From positions 606,532-670,531 of the forward strand of contig NZ_CH672377.1 of the NCBI RefSeq assembly GCF_000153105.1: a stretch of 64,000 nucleotides of DNA, given 5' to 3'. The notes beneath the pieces are model-generated. The model was not told the origin of the DNA and did not search any database. It saw only the letters and a program-made list of their open reading frames with translations. Below are positions 17,668-26,578 of this stretch, one piece after another; position 1 is the stretch's first letter; every line of letters starts with the position of its first letter. The position numbers and the translations under genes are program-made. The DNA comes from Blastopirellula marina DSM 3645. GTDB taxonomy: Bacteria > Planctomycetota > Planctomycetia > Pirellulales > Pirellulaceae.

Positions 17668-18708
17668 ATGACGCGCAGAGTCCGAGATGCCATTTGCATC
17701 GCGAACCAAAGATATGTACGTGCGGCACGGTGGTTCACGGCCATGGCCGTAATGATCGGTTTTGCTGGTGCGGCTTTGGCGCAAGAATCAGGCAGCTATC
17801 CGAACGAAACGGTCGCCTTCAATCGAGGGGATCGGGAAGCCGCGATTCGCGAGATCCCGTTTGGCAAGCTGACCGTTCAGGCCGGCGACGACATTCGCCA
17901 TGTGGTGACCAACCCGAGCATCTTCCGCCGTTTGCCGGTACAGGTGATCGATTGCGATCCCGACCTCTATCTGCTGATGGTTCGATATCCAGAAATCATC
18001 GTCAACATTTGGCGCTTGATGGGAATTACGAATGTCGCCGTCGAGCGAACCGGGCAATTTTCGTTTCACGCCCAAGATGGCGCCGGAACCGTGAGCGACG
18101 TGGAATTGGTCTACGGCAATCGCGACACGCATATCATGGTCGCCAACGGCTACTACGAAGGTCCACTGGCGCCTGGCAAAGTCGACGCGAAATGCGTGCT
18201 CGTGCTAAAAACCGGATATGCTCCGAACGAACTCAACAAAACGTTCGTCTCGAACCAATTGGACGTGTTCGTCAAATTCGAGCATAAAGGGGCCGACCTG
18301 CTGGCCCGCACGTTGTACCCGCTGATCGGCAAAACCGCGGACGCCAACTTCGCTGAGACGACGGCCTTTCTCGGCAAGATCTCCAAGAGTTCGGAAGACA
18401 ACATCACCGGCATCCAAAACCTGTCGCAAAAATTGACCGAAATCGATCCGGCCCTTCGCGCACAATTTGTCCAAGCGACCAACCGCGTCTACGAGCGCAG
18501 CAAGGCTGCCCAGCAGCCGCTTTCGCCCCCGGCGAATAGCTCGTCTCCGCGCGAAGTGACCAGCGACGGTTCTCCACGACCTTTTGTCGCTAAACAAGAG
18601 AACGGCATTCGTCCCCTCTCTGCCGAATCGCCGAAAGAAGTAACCATCGCCCCGGTCGAAATCGCCGGCCCCTTTCCGCGGAAGCGAACCGCCGATCTAC
18701 GTCGTTAA
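17668..18708 (+). CDS. secreted protein of unknown function
   Basis: A 346-residue exported protein. The N-terminus is basic (MTRRVRDAICIANQRYVRAAR), followed by a hydrophobic stretch ending in AALAQES, a good signal peptidase I site near residue 39. The mature body (about residues 50-290) is compact with alternating hydrophobic residues, including a run reading VIDCDPDLYLLMVRYPEI and a conserved-looking LARTLYPLIGK, and ends in a Pro/Ser-rich tail. I do not recognise a domain; it looks like a lineage-specific planctomycete protein. About 210 bases separate it from the divergent gene at 17456. Confidence 0.7.
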   Translation: MTRRVRDAICIANQRYVRAARWFTAMAVMIGFAGAALAQESGSYPNETVAFNRGDREAAIREIPFGKLTVQAGDDIRHVVTNPSIFRRLPVQVIDCDPDLYLLMVRYPEIIVNIWRLMGITNVAVERTGQFSFHAQDGAGTVSDVELVYGNRDTHIMVANGYYEGPLAPGKVDAKCVLVLKTGYAPNELNKTFVSNQLDVFVKFEHKGADLLARTLYPLIGKTADANFAETTAFLGKISKSSEDNITGIQNLSQKLTEIDPALRAQFVQATNRVYERSKAAQQPLSPPANSSSPREVTSDGSPRPFVAKQENGIRPLSAESPKEVTIAPVEIAGPFPRKRTADLRR

Positions 18709-18833
18709 TACGACGGTAGAGAAGCGGACAGGTTCAATGTGCGTCGCGCGTCTCCCGCAGTCCGGACTATTCGACCGACCAATCGAAGTCTCGGCGCGCA
18801 CGGCGGCCAACAGTGGATCCCAGGCTCGCGTCA

Positions 18834-21800
18834 TCAACGATCCGCATGTGCGGAGGCTTGCAACAGCGCCATCTCTTTGATCGCTTTCAAGTCGAGCTTT
18901 CCGGTTCCTAGCAGCGGTAATTCCGGCACCTGATAAAAAGCGTCTTGCGCCGGAATAAAGATATTGGGCAAGCCCCGGGCGACCAGCGCTTCGCGCAGCT
19001 GCTCTGGCGACTTGTCCATTTCTGTGTAGAGGACGATGAGCCGCTCGCCCTTTCTGTTGCAAGGAGCGGCTGAAACGGCGATCCGCGGCTTCTCATCGTC
19101 GGCTGGGGCCAGCATCGTATTCAATGCATCTTCGATCTGAATGTGCGGCACCATCTCGCCGCCGATCTTTGAGAAGCGGCTAATCCGTCCGGTGATGCAA
19201 ATGAAGCCATCTTCGTCGATCACCGCCATGTCGCCGGTGGTGTACCAATCGTCTTGGATCACCTCGGCCGTTTTCTCGGGCAAGTGAAGGTAACCAAGCA
19301 TGACGTTCGGCCCCAGAATCTGGAGCATCCCCTGCTGATCAGAGGCTAGTTCTTCGTGCGAGTCGAGATCGACAATCCGTGCCGAGACATTCGGAATCGG
19401 GCGACCGACGGTCCCTTCTTTGCGATCGGGCTGAAAATTGTCAAACGATCGACTAGGCGGAATATTGCACGACACGAGCGGCGAACACTCGGTCGCCCCA
19501 TAGCCTTCGACCGGACGAACGCCGAAGCGCTGCTCAAACTCGTCGCACAGGTCATGGGGCAACTTCTCGGCGCCGGCGATGACCACTTCCAACGAGCGGA
19601 ACAAATCAGGATCGACGCGTCGCAAAAAGCCGCGCAAGAAGGTCGGCGTAGAGAACATCAACGTCCCAGCGTATTTATGGGTCAACTGACCGATCTGCTT
19701 GGCGTCCAGCGGGCTAAAGTGGAACGCGCCGGCAATGTCGAGCGCCAGCACCGGCCACATCGTCAGCGTATAGCCGAACGAATGGAAGAACGGCAAGATG
19801 CCGATCATCACATCTTTGCTGTGCAGATGCCCCATCTGATCGACTGCTTGAACGTTCGACGCGATATTGGATTGCGTGAGCATCACCCCCTTCGGCTCGC
19901 CGGTCGAGCCCGAAGTAAAGATGATTGTCACCAAATCTTCCGGCTCGATTTCGTTCAGGCCAAATCGCCAATTCAAAATTCGACTCGGCGTCAAAAACGC
20001 TGCGGCGCCGCAGGCGACTTTGTCGAGCGTCGTCGGCTTCGTTTTCAAGTCTTCCAGCAAGACAATTTCGGCGTCGAGCTTGTAGTCAAACTTCTCCATA
20101 AACTTGCGGCTGGTCAGCACATGCTTGACGCCGGCCTGACGAATGCAGGAATTCAAAACGTCATTGCCGACGGTGTAGTTCAAATTGACCGTCGTCCGAC
20201 GATCGAGCGCCAGCGCGGCGTTTACTACCACATCGGCGCCGGTAGGCGGCAGCAAGATGCCGACCATCGGTTCCGCATGACGATCGGCCAACACATGACG
20301 ATTGAGCAAGCGCCGCATGATCATTGCACCGGCCAGCAGTTTGCCTCCGGTCAGATCAACGCCGGTCGAATCGACCACTTTGCGAGCGAACAGCCGCTTC
20401 TTGCAGGCCTTGATAAACGACTGAACTGGAGGAACAACCCGATCATGGCGCACAGCAAACGCATGAGAACCAAGTCGCTGCACCGCTTGGCGAATTTTAA
20501 ACACGTCGTAGGGCGCCTCAATCGGTTTGCCAAAATGAATTGAAATCGGCGTCCGCCAACCTTGCGGACGCTTCCAAAAAAACTTGCCGCCGGAAAAGCT
20601 GAAAATGCTTCCCCAAAGTTCGTCCAGAAAAACAGGCACGACGGGCGCATCGGTCCCTTGCACCAACTTCATCAGACCGCGTTTGAATCCTTGCACTTGA
20701 CCGCTGCGCGTGATGCCCCCTTCGGCGAAGATGCAAACCAGTTCGCCATTCTTGATCGCGGCGTTCCCAACGCGCAAGGCCTTTAAGATTCCCTTCGGGC
20801 CGTTGTCGATCATAATCGCGCCATGCCATTCGGCGAACTCGCGCGCCCACTTGCTCTGAAAGTTCCCCGCCCAAACGAACATCCGCACCGGGCGACTACT
20901 GGTCAGCAGCAGCAAGATTCCGTCTAAATAAGTGACGTGATTTGAAACGAGCAGCGCGCCGCCGTTGACCGGCAGATTTTCTCGGTCATAGACCCGAATG
21001 CGATAACACGTTTCGCTGGCGAGCCAGACGAAAAAGCGAATCGTCGGCTGAGGGAGAAGCCGTAAGATGTACCATAGCACCGGCACGGTCGCGATTCCAC
21101 AAAAGAGGAAAATGAAGCGAGATGAGAGGAGCGGTAAGCCGGAGGCTTGATAAAACACGGCCGCCGCCAACTGCTTGTCTTCCGGAAACCGCGCAAGCTG
21201 ATTGCTGCGATCGACCAAATCTTGAACTTTGAATCTCTGGGAAAGCTCGACCCATAGCAACTCGGCGATCGCTTTTCGCCGCTCATCATCGGTAGCGGCG
21301 AAGCGGTCGATCTGCTCGATCGTGATCCGCGTTCCGTTTCCTTTTTCCCACTCGTTTTGGTGCGCCAAGACCTGCGCCGCTAATTGCGTTTCAAACTCGG
21401 GCGATCCTACGTACTGAGCTGCTTCGATATTTTGCAGCGCACCTTCCCGTATTTGCCAGCGCATTCCCATGAACATGATCGCGACGACCATGCAGCCGCT
21501 GAATGTGAGGAAGTTGCTAGCGGCGAGCACGACGCCTCGCTTGCGCGGATCGCTCCGGTGTTGCAAGAACGCCGCCAGCGGAACCTCGAACAGCCCGGCG
21601 AATACCCCCAACGAGAAGAGCAGCGCACAGGTGATCCCATACGTCGCGTTCAGCGTCTCGTCTGGATTGATGATCGCGCCATGCACAAAGGATAACGCCA
21701 ACGAACTGAGCGCCATGCCTGCGGCGCCCAGCGGCAAGATGCCCAGTTCGACGTGGCCTTGCGACCAGTAGCCTGCCAAGACGCAGCCGACGGCGACGCC

Positions 21801-22670
21801 GGCGACCAGCGCGATCAAGAGCGGTCCGACCTGCTGCTGCGTCGTCGTACCTCCCTCGCCGGCGAATTGATCGATATTCATCTGGGCGAGACTCGCCAAG
21901 GACCAGAAGAACGCGGTTCCCAGCGCCACGCGCAAGATAGCGCGATCCTCTCCCAGCACGCGCAAGTTGCGAATCGTCTCGTGGAACGCCGCGATCGGGC
22001 TCCAAGGAAATTTCAAGTTGCTATTCGCAACCGGCAGCGGCTGAATCAGCAAACTGGCGCCGACGCCCACCAGCGCCGTACCGATCAAGATCACCGCCGC
22101 CAGACCGATGTTCGTCATTCCCTGATCGGTCCAGTCGCTGAGCGAATTGCCGACAAACGTGCCGACCGCGACGGCGATGACCGTTCCCAGTCCCAAGATC
22201 CCGTTGGCGGCCGAGATATGCTTCATCTTCAGCATCTCGGGAACGGCGCCCAGTTTGGCGGGCCCATACAGCGCACTTTGCGCCCCCATCAAGAAGACGG
22301 TCGCCAACAACCACCAGAAACTGTTGGTCACGACAAACACGATGCCGAGCGCCATGATGGCGACTTCGGCCCACTTGCACCAAACGATCACCGTGCGCTT
22401 GCTGTAGCGGTCGGCCAGATAGCCGGCATGCGCGGCGAACAATATATAGGGAAGCACAAAACAGGCGGTGCCGGCCATCAAGACCGAAGCAATATTGGTC
22501 GCGGCCTGCTCTTTGCCGATGCCGATGACAAACCAGCGAAAGATGTTGTCGTTCACCGCGCCCAGCATCTGGGTAACGACCAAACCGAGAAAGCTGGCGG
22601 ACCACAGATCATCGCGCTGGGCGTCGCTTTCCGCTTCGCTTTCGATCGAGGACACGGCGTCAGAATTCAT
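18834..22670 (-). CDS. trifunctional lysophospholipid transporter/acyltransferase/acyl-ACP synthetase (Aas-type)
   Basis: A 1278-residue fusion of three activities for recycling lysophospholipids at the inner membrane. Residues about 20-560 are an LplT-like MFS flippase (MLGAVNDNIFRWF at the start). A PlsC acyltransferase follows with NHVTYLD (H-x4-D, near residue 577) and FAEGGITRSG. The C-terminal half is an adenylate-forming acyl-ACP synthetase: FTSGSTGEPKG (near 915), YGATECSP, YTTGDMAVIDEDGF and a terminal GTGKLDLK with the catalytic Lys. The MFS part has an unusual soluble stretch of about 100 residues before its last helices. In E. coli LplT and Aas are separate; a single chain is known in other bacteria. 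ATG at 22670; no neighbour of related function. Confidence 0.92.
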   Translation of the reverse strand: MNSDAVSSIESEAESDAQRDDLWSASFLGLVVTQMLGAVNDNIFRWFVIGIGKEQAATNIASVLMAGTACFVLPYILFAAHAGYLADRYSKRTVIVWCKWAEVAIMALGIVFVVTNSFWWLLATVFLMGAQSALYGPAKLGAVPEMLKMKHISAANGILGLGTVIAVAVGTFVGNSLSDWTDQGMTNIGLAAVILIGTALVGVGASLLIQPLPVANSNLKFPWSPIAAFHETIRNLRVLGEDRAILRVALGTAFFWSLASLAQMNIDQFAGEGGTTTQQQVGPLLIALVAGVAVGCVLAGYWSQGHVELGILPLGAAGMALSSLALSFVHGAIINPDETLNATYGITCALLFSLGVFAGLFEVPLAAFLQHRSDPRKRGVVLAASNFLTFSGCMVVAIMFMGMRWQIREGALQNIEAAQYVGSPEFETQLAAQVLAHQNEWEKGNGTRITIEQIDRFAATDDERRKAIAELLWVELSQRFKVQDLVDRSNQLARFPEDKQLAAAVFYQASGLPLLSSRFIFLFCGIATVPVLWYILRLLPQPTIRFFVWLASETCYRIRVYDRENLPVNGGALLVSNHVTYLDGILLLLTSSRPVRMFVWAGNFQSKWAREFAEWHGAIMIDNGPKGILKALRVGNAAIKNGELVCIFAEGGITRSGQVQGFKRGLMKLVQGTDAPVVPVFLDELWGSIFSFSGGKFFWKRPQGWRTPISIHFGKPIEAPYDVFKIRQAVQRLGSHAFAVRHDRVVPPVQSFIKACKKRLFARKVVDSTGVDLTGGKLLAGAMIMRRLLNRHVLADRHAEPMVGILLPPTGADVVVNAALALDRRTTVNLNYTVGNDVLNSCIRQAGVKHVLTSRKFMEKFDYKLDAEIVLLEDLKTKPTTLDKVACGAAAFLTPSRILNWRFGLNEIEPEDLVTIIFTSGSTGEPKGVMLTQSNIASNVQAVDQMGHLHSKDVMIGILPFFHSFGYTLTMWPVLALDIAGAFHFSPLDAKQIGQLTHKYAGTLMFSTPTFLRGFLRRVDPDLFRSLEVVIAGAEKLPHDLCDEFEQRFGVRPVEGYGATECSPLVSCNIPPSRSFDNFQPDRKEGTVGRPIPNVSARIVDLDSHEELASDQQGMLQILGPNVMLGYLHLPEKTAEVIQDDWYTTGDMAVIDEDGFICITGRISRFSKIGGEMVPHIQIEDALNTMLAPADDEKPRIAVSAAPCNRKGERLIVLYTEMDKSPEQLREALVARGLPNIFIPAQDAFYQVPELPLLGTGKLDLKAIKEMALLQASAHADR

Positions 22671-22999
22671 GGAAGATAGCTTCAGATAGGTTCCGCAATT
22701 TAATCCGGTAAGTTAGCCGATTCGCGTCAATCCACCTAGTAGTGGGTAGCGGAGAACTCCACCGTCAACCATGACGCGAGATAAGCATCCTCACGAGCCA
22801 AATCGGCGCCAATTTAAACCACTTTCCGCCATCGCGCCCCCCCAAGATTGCGCTCGACGCCGTATTCAGACCGAAATATGCTTGCGATCGTCACCGGCGC
22901 AATAACCCTGCCCCCAGAGAATCCGCTGAAATTCACCGATCGCTAGCTCGATATTTATAGATACCTCTGCTCACGTGCCCAACGACTGAGAGCCACCCT
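22671..22999. other. intergenic region, divergent promoters presumed
   Basis: 329 bases between the divergent aas-type gene and the 98-residue membrane protein gene. No convincing coding frame, RNA gene or repeat is visible. It should hold the promoters of both genes, but I see no clear -35/-10 pair. Confidence 0.4.
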
Positions 23000-23296
23000 A
23001 TGGAACTGAATCGCAACCAATACTTCATGATCGGTCTGATCGTGCTTGCGCTCGGAATCCAATTTCGCGTCATCGATTCTGTCACGTTGACGGCGGAAGC
23101 GAGCTCTTTTATCGCCAAAAGGATCGTCAAGCAACAAGCCGAAGCCGGTGAGATTCCGCCTGCTTTTGTGCCGGCCGCCGAGAAACAGGCCAGCAATAAG
23201 CGTACGATCAATCCGCCAGAATGGCTCGGCTGGGCGCTGATGTCGGTCGGCGGAGTTTTGATTTTGCATAGTCTAGCGATGCAAAAACCTGGTTAA
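23000..23296 (+). CDS. small membrane protein, two predicted helices
   Basis: A 98-residue protein with two hydrophobic segments: residues about 9-28 (FMIGLIVLALGIQFRVID) and 74-92 (WLGWALMSVGGVLILHSL). The stretch between is hydrophilic with several Lys and Glu. The topology suggests a small inner-membrane protein with a periplasmic or cytoplasmic loop of about 45 residues. No known family is recognised. The ATG at 23000 lies after ACCCT with no obvious Shine-Dalgarno. Its stop is only two bases from the stop of the convergent gene at 23299. Confidence 0.7.
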   Translation: MELNRNQYFMIGLIVLALGIQFRVIDSVTLTAEASSFIAKRIVKQQAEAGEIPPAFVPAAEKQASNKRTINPPEWLGWALMSVGGVLILHSLAMQKPG

Positions 23297-23298
23297 AA

Positions 23299-24105
23299 CT
23301 AGCGCCGCTGATACGGTAAGTTCGACCCCTGGTTCAGATCTAGATAGTCGCGATAGGGGGAATAGGTGCGAATCCGGACCCAGTCTAATTTACGCTCGAA
23401 GACCCCCTGCCCCGGCACGATGATGCGGACTTTCACCAGCCCATTGGGGCTGAGCGTATCGTCCGTCTCCGGGTTGAGCCCCTGATACGGCAAACGGACG
23501 GCGGCCGTTCCGCCAGACGACTCAAGCTTACCGCCCCAGCGACCTAAACGGGTCGAAACGACGCCGCGCTGCGACGGCGCCGTATAAAAATCGTGCCGCC
23601 GAAAAGCATATAGCTCGGCGTCATATTGCCCTTGGAGATCCAGCGAACGCCCAAACTGATCCCGAGCGTCGATCGTTAACAGCAGGCCATCGGCGATGAT
23701 GTCGTAGTCCCAATTCTCCAGCGTGGCGCTGACATGCAGCGACGACAGCCGCGGGACGTACGTCTCCTCGGTTTCGTAGGAAGCCTGCTGAACGGGCCGC
23801 GCAACGATCTCGGATCGCAAACGAATTTCTGGATCGATCAAATCCATTTGTTGCTGTCGCAACTGATCGGACGAAATCGTCGCGCCAGCGACGCTGGCCG
23901 ATTGGATCCGATCCCAGTCGATCGGACGAACGATCCGAACCCCTGAATTGCCGGTCGCCAGCCAAAGTTGAGAATCATCCGACTTGGACGAAACCGAGCC
24001 GGTAAGCGAACGGCCGCTCTCCAATAGAACGGTGATTTCGGAACCGTTGGCCTGCGTGCTGAGGAGGAGCAGCAGGGTCAAAATGGACGTGAATCGAAGG
24101 TACAT
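23299..24105 (-). CDS. secreted planctomycete protein of unknown function
   Basis: About 268 residues. The ATG at 24105 gives a clean signal peptide, MYLRFTSILTLLLLLSTQANG, with cleavage expected after ANG; the longer in-frame start is not supported. The mature protein begins with a short beta-rich module (EITVLLESGRSLTGSVSS, then VRIVRPIDWDRI), similar to the small SH3-like modules of planctomycete exported proteins. A second beta-rich domain (about residues 125-260) has WDYDIIADGLLLTIDARDQFGR and ends in PYRDYLDLNQ. Probably periplasmic. It shares the short convergent junction with the gene at 23000. Confidence 0.7.
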   Translation of the reverse strand: MYLRFTSILTLLLLLSTQANGSEITVLLESGRSLTGSVSSKSDDSQLWLATGNSGVRIVRPIDWDRIQSASVAGATISSDQLRQQQMDLIDPEIRLRSEIVARPVQQASYETEETYVPRLSSLHVSATLENWDYDIIADGLLLTIDARDQFGRSLDLQGQYDAELYAFRRHDFYTAPSQRGVVSTRLGRWGGKLESSGGTAAVRLPYQGLNPETDDTLSPNGLVKVRIIVPGQGVFERKLDWVRIRTYSPYRDYLDLNQGSNLPYQRR

Positions 24106-24373
24106 AGCGGCGACTCGGCGAATTCTGGCGGACAAAAGGTCTTCCGTGCCAAAATGCAACCACGGCGCCAAAGCATCCAAGCAAGCGGCGTGAATCAGCG
24201 TAAATCATTGCCAGCCATTATCTTACACGCTGCAGTAGTCGATCGCCAAGAGAATTCGCTGTCGCGAAATAACAACACGGTGGTGAAAACGCCACGGCCG
24301 CGCGCCCCCAAAGCGTGTCCTAAAATTGACACAAAGCAGTATCTCCAGCGCACTCCTACCCGTGGTTTCTCTG

Positions 24374-24792
24374 ATGTTACGAATGCTAGGCATCTTCGCC
24401 GTCTTGGCCCTCGCCGCGCTCCCGTTTGTCGCTAAGGCACAGCAACAATCGCAAACTCCCCCCCCATTTCGGCGCCAGACATCGAAGTAGTGACCGACCG
24501 CGCCAGCGCCCAAGCGGACGAGAACCGCCGTCGCAACCGTGTCCGCGAGGGAACGCGCGTTACCGACAGCGTCGGCCAGTTCGATTGGGTGGGGGACCGG
24601 CTGCGGTTTGTCAGCGAGGACGGATCGCAAGACTTTCAGGTTTTGGAGAACCTGACCATGGAACGGGTCGCCCAATCGATGGAGCAGTCGGCCAGCAAGA
24701 TCACTTGGACGCTCTCCGGCGTCGTGACCGAATATCGGGGCTCGAACTACTTGCTGATCGAGCACGTCACGCTGAAAAGCCGACGTCAGTAA
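24374..24792 (+). pseudogene. exported protein interrupted by frameshift at a run of eight C
   Basis: From ATG 24374 the frame encodes a good signal peptide (MLRMLGIFAVLALAALPFVAKAQ) and then stops at TAG 24488-24490 just after a run of eight C (24458-24465). The next frame continues as a coherent 100-residue protein to 24792 (GQFDWVGDRLRFVSEDGS, then VVTEYRGSNYLLIEHV), whose only independent start would be a GTG at 24490 without a signal peptide. One additional C in the run would fuse the two parts cleanly into a protein of about 140 residues. Possible causes are a sequencing error, a real mutation, or slippage at the homopolymer. The body resembles no family I can name. Confidence 0.75.
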
Positions 24793-24852
24793 AACCGGCT
24801 TCTCTGGCCCCTGTTTCTGAGGGAAGTTGCCCGTTGCTAGCAAGAGGAGGCG

Positions 24853-24880
24853 TTGACAGCACCGTCTGCACGAATATCAT
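24853..24880 (+). promoter_or_regulatory. sigma70-type promoter for the STAS gene
   Basis: TTGACA (24853-24858) and TATCAT (24875-24880) are spaced by 16 bases, an excellent match to consensus. The start would fall near 24887, leaving a leader of about 78 bases before the ATG at 24965. Confidence 0.55.
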
Positions 24881-24964
24881 TTGAAATAACGGGTTACGTC
24901 AAATGGCCGATCTGCTTTTGGGCAAGGCGACGGCTAACTGCTTCATTGCCAGCGAGGTGGATGC

Positions 24965-25324
24965 ATGGCCGATCATCGGCGTCTTGGGGTTTCTGAAGTC
25001 AGCGGTGTGACTGTCGTCCAGTTTATTGATCGCAAGATACTAGACGATTCCCAAATCCAAGAGATCGGCCAGGAGTTTACCGCTCTGGTCGAACAAGATC
25101 AAAAAAAGAACATCCTGCTTAACTTTTCGCATGTTGAATTTTTGTCGAGTTCCGCACTTGGCAAATTGATCAACTTAGAAAAGCAGGTCAAAGCTCACAG
25201 CGGTAAGCTGCGCATGAGCAATATCCGACCAGAAATCATGGAAGTTTTCGCGATCACCAAACTCAACAAGTTGTTTGATATCCGTGAAGACCTTCCTGAC
25301 GCGTTGGCGGCCTTTAAGTCGTAA
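24965..25324 (+). CDS. STAS-domain anti-sigma factor antagonist
   Basis: A 119-residue cytoplasmic protein consisting of one STAS domain, like SpoIIAA/RsbV. In partner switching these proteins, when unphosphorylated, bind an anti-sigma kinase and free its sigma factor or other partner. The conserved phosphorylation loop is visible as NFSHVEFLSSSALGKLI, where a Ser in FLSSSAL would be the target. The C-terminal part reads KLRMSNIRPEIMEVFAITKLNKLF, the family helix pattern. The ATG at 24965 has GAGGTGG at about five bases and a consensus promoter upstream. An RsbW-like kinase gene lies 150 bases downstream on the same strand. Confidence 0.92.
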   Translation: MADHRRLGVSEVSGVTVVQFIDRKILDDSQIQEIGQEFTALVEQDQKKNILLNFSHVEFLSSSALGKLINLEKQVKAHSGKLRMSNIRPEIMEVFAITKLNKLFDIREDLPDALAAFKS

Positions 25325-25477
25325 CGGCCCATCCGTCGATTTGGATCGTGCTCGTTTCGCCAGAATCCAGTTACCGCAGGCAATCGCCCTTTATCTCTAT
25401 TCTTCATTCCGCTAGTGGCTCGTCCCGCGACTCCTACTAGGTCGCACTCCCGTTACTCCCGAAACCCCCAAGAAACT

Positions 25478-25903
25478 ATGGGAGCAAGTAACAATTGGCT
25501 TTGGACTTGCTCGGAAACGATTCCGAGCGAAACGCATGAAGGTCAGCGTCTCGTGAAGCAGCTTCTTTCCAAGCTGGAAGAGCATTCATGGGGCATGTCC
25601 GACGTGTTCGGCATCCATTTGGCCGCGGAAGAAGCGATCGTCAACGCAATCAAGCATGGCAACGCTTACAACCCCGAAAAAAACGTTCAAATTGAGATGA
25701 ACGTCGGAGCCGATCGCGTGTCTCTTCGTATTACCGACGAAGGTCCCGGTTTTAACCCCGTCGAGGTCCCCGATCCGACGGAAGAAGAGAACCTGGAAAA
25801 CGAGTCGGGACGCGGCGTCATGCTGATCAAAGCCTACATGACTGACGTGCGGTACAACGATCGCGGCAACTCCGTTTTCATGGAGAAAGTCCGCTCGCAG
25901 TGA
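25478..25903 (+). CDS. RsbW-like anti-sigma ATP-binding kinase
   Basis: A 141-residue GHKL-fold protein of the RsbW/SpoIIAB class, which holds a sigma factor or other target and phosphorylates its STAS antagonist. The motifs are in place: N-box LAAEEAIVNAIKHGN (Glu, Asn and His), G1 box ITDEGPGFNP and G2 box GRGVMLIKAYMTDV. The frame is open back to a GTG at 25415, but the first extra residues are low-complexity, so the ATG at 25478 (MGASNNWLW) is preferred. No sigma factor gene is adjacent, so the partner is unknown. In planctomycetes such pairs often act with PP2C phosphatases encoded elsewhere. Confidence 0.92.
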   Translation: MGASNNWLWTCSETIPSETHEGQRLVKQLLSKLEEHSWGMSDVFGIHLAAEEAIVNAIKHGNAYNPEKNVQIEMNVGADRVSLRITDEGPGFNPVEVPDPTEEENLENESGRGVMLIKAYMTDVRYNDRGNSVFMEKVRSQ

Positions 25904-26165
25904 CGATGTAAATGATCGCTGCGCGTTGGTAGTCGTCACGGTCTCGAGCAACTCCGCCGCCCCAGGCGACTGCGTCGCCCACGGCCCCCGCTCTAAAGAT
26001 CGCATGCCCCAATCAGCAGCCGAACCTTTTTCTACGATCTCAGGTCAAAACCGGTCCGGGTCGTAGGGAAAATGCCGAGCAAAAAAGTCGCCGCCAGCAG
26101 CCTTAGATCAGCCCAAGGGGTGTTGCGTTTCAAAGCGACCTAGCTAAATTAGACTCTTTCAACGA

Positions 26166-26578
<413 letters not shown>

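Noticed and set aside
19356-20543. 395-codon plus-strand frame opposite the Aas-type gene
   Set aside because: Antisense to the acyl-ACP synthetase motifs; Arg/His/Gln-rich composition with no domain.
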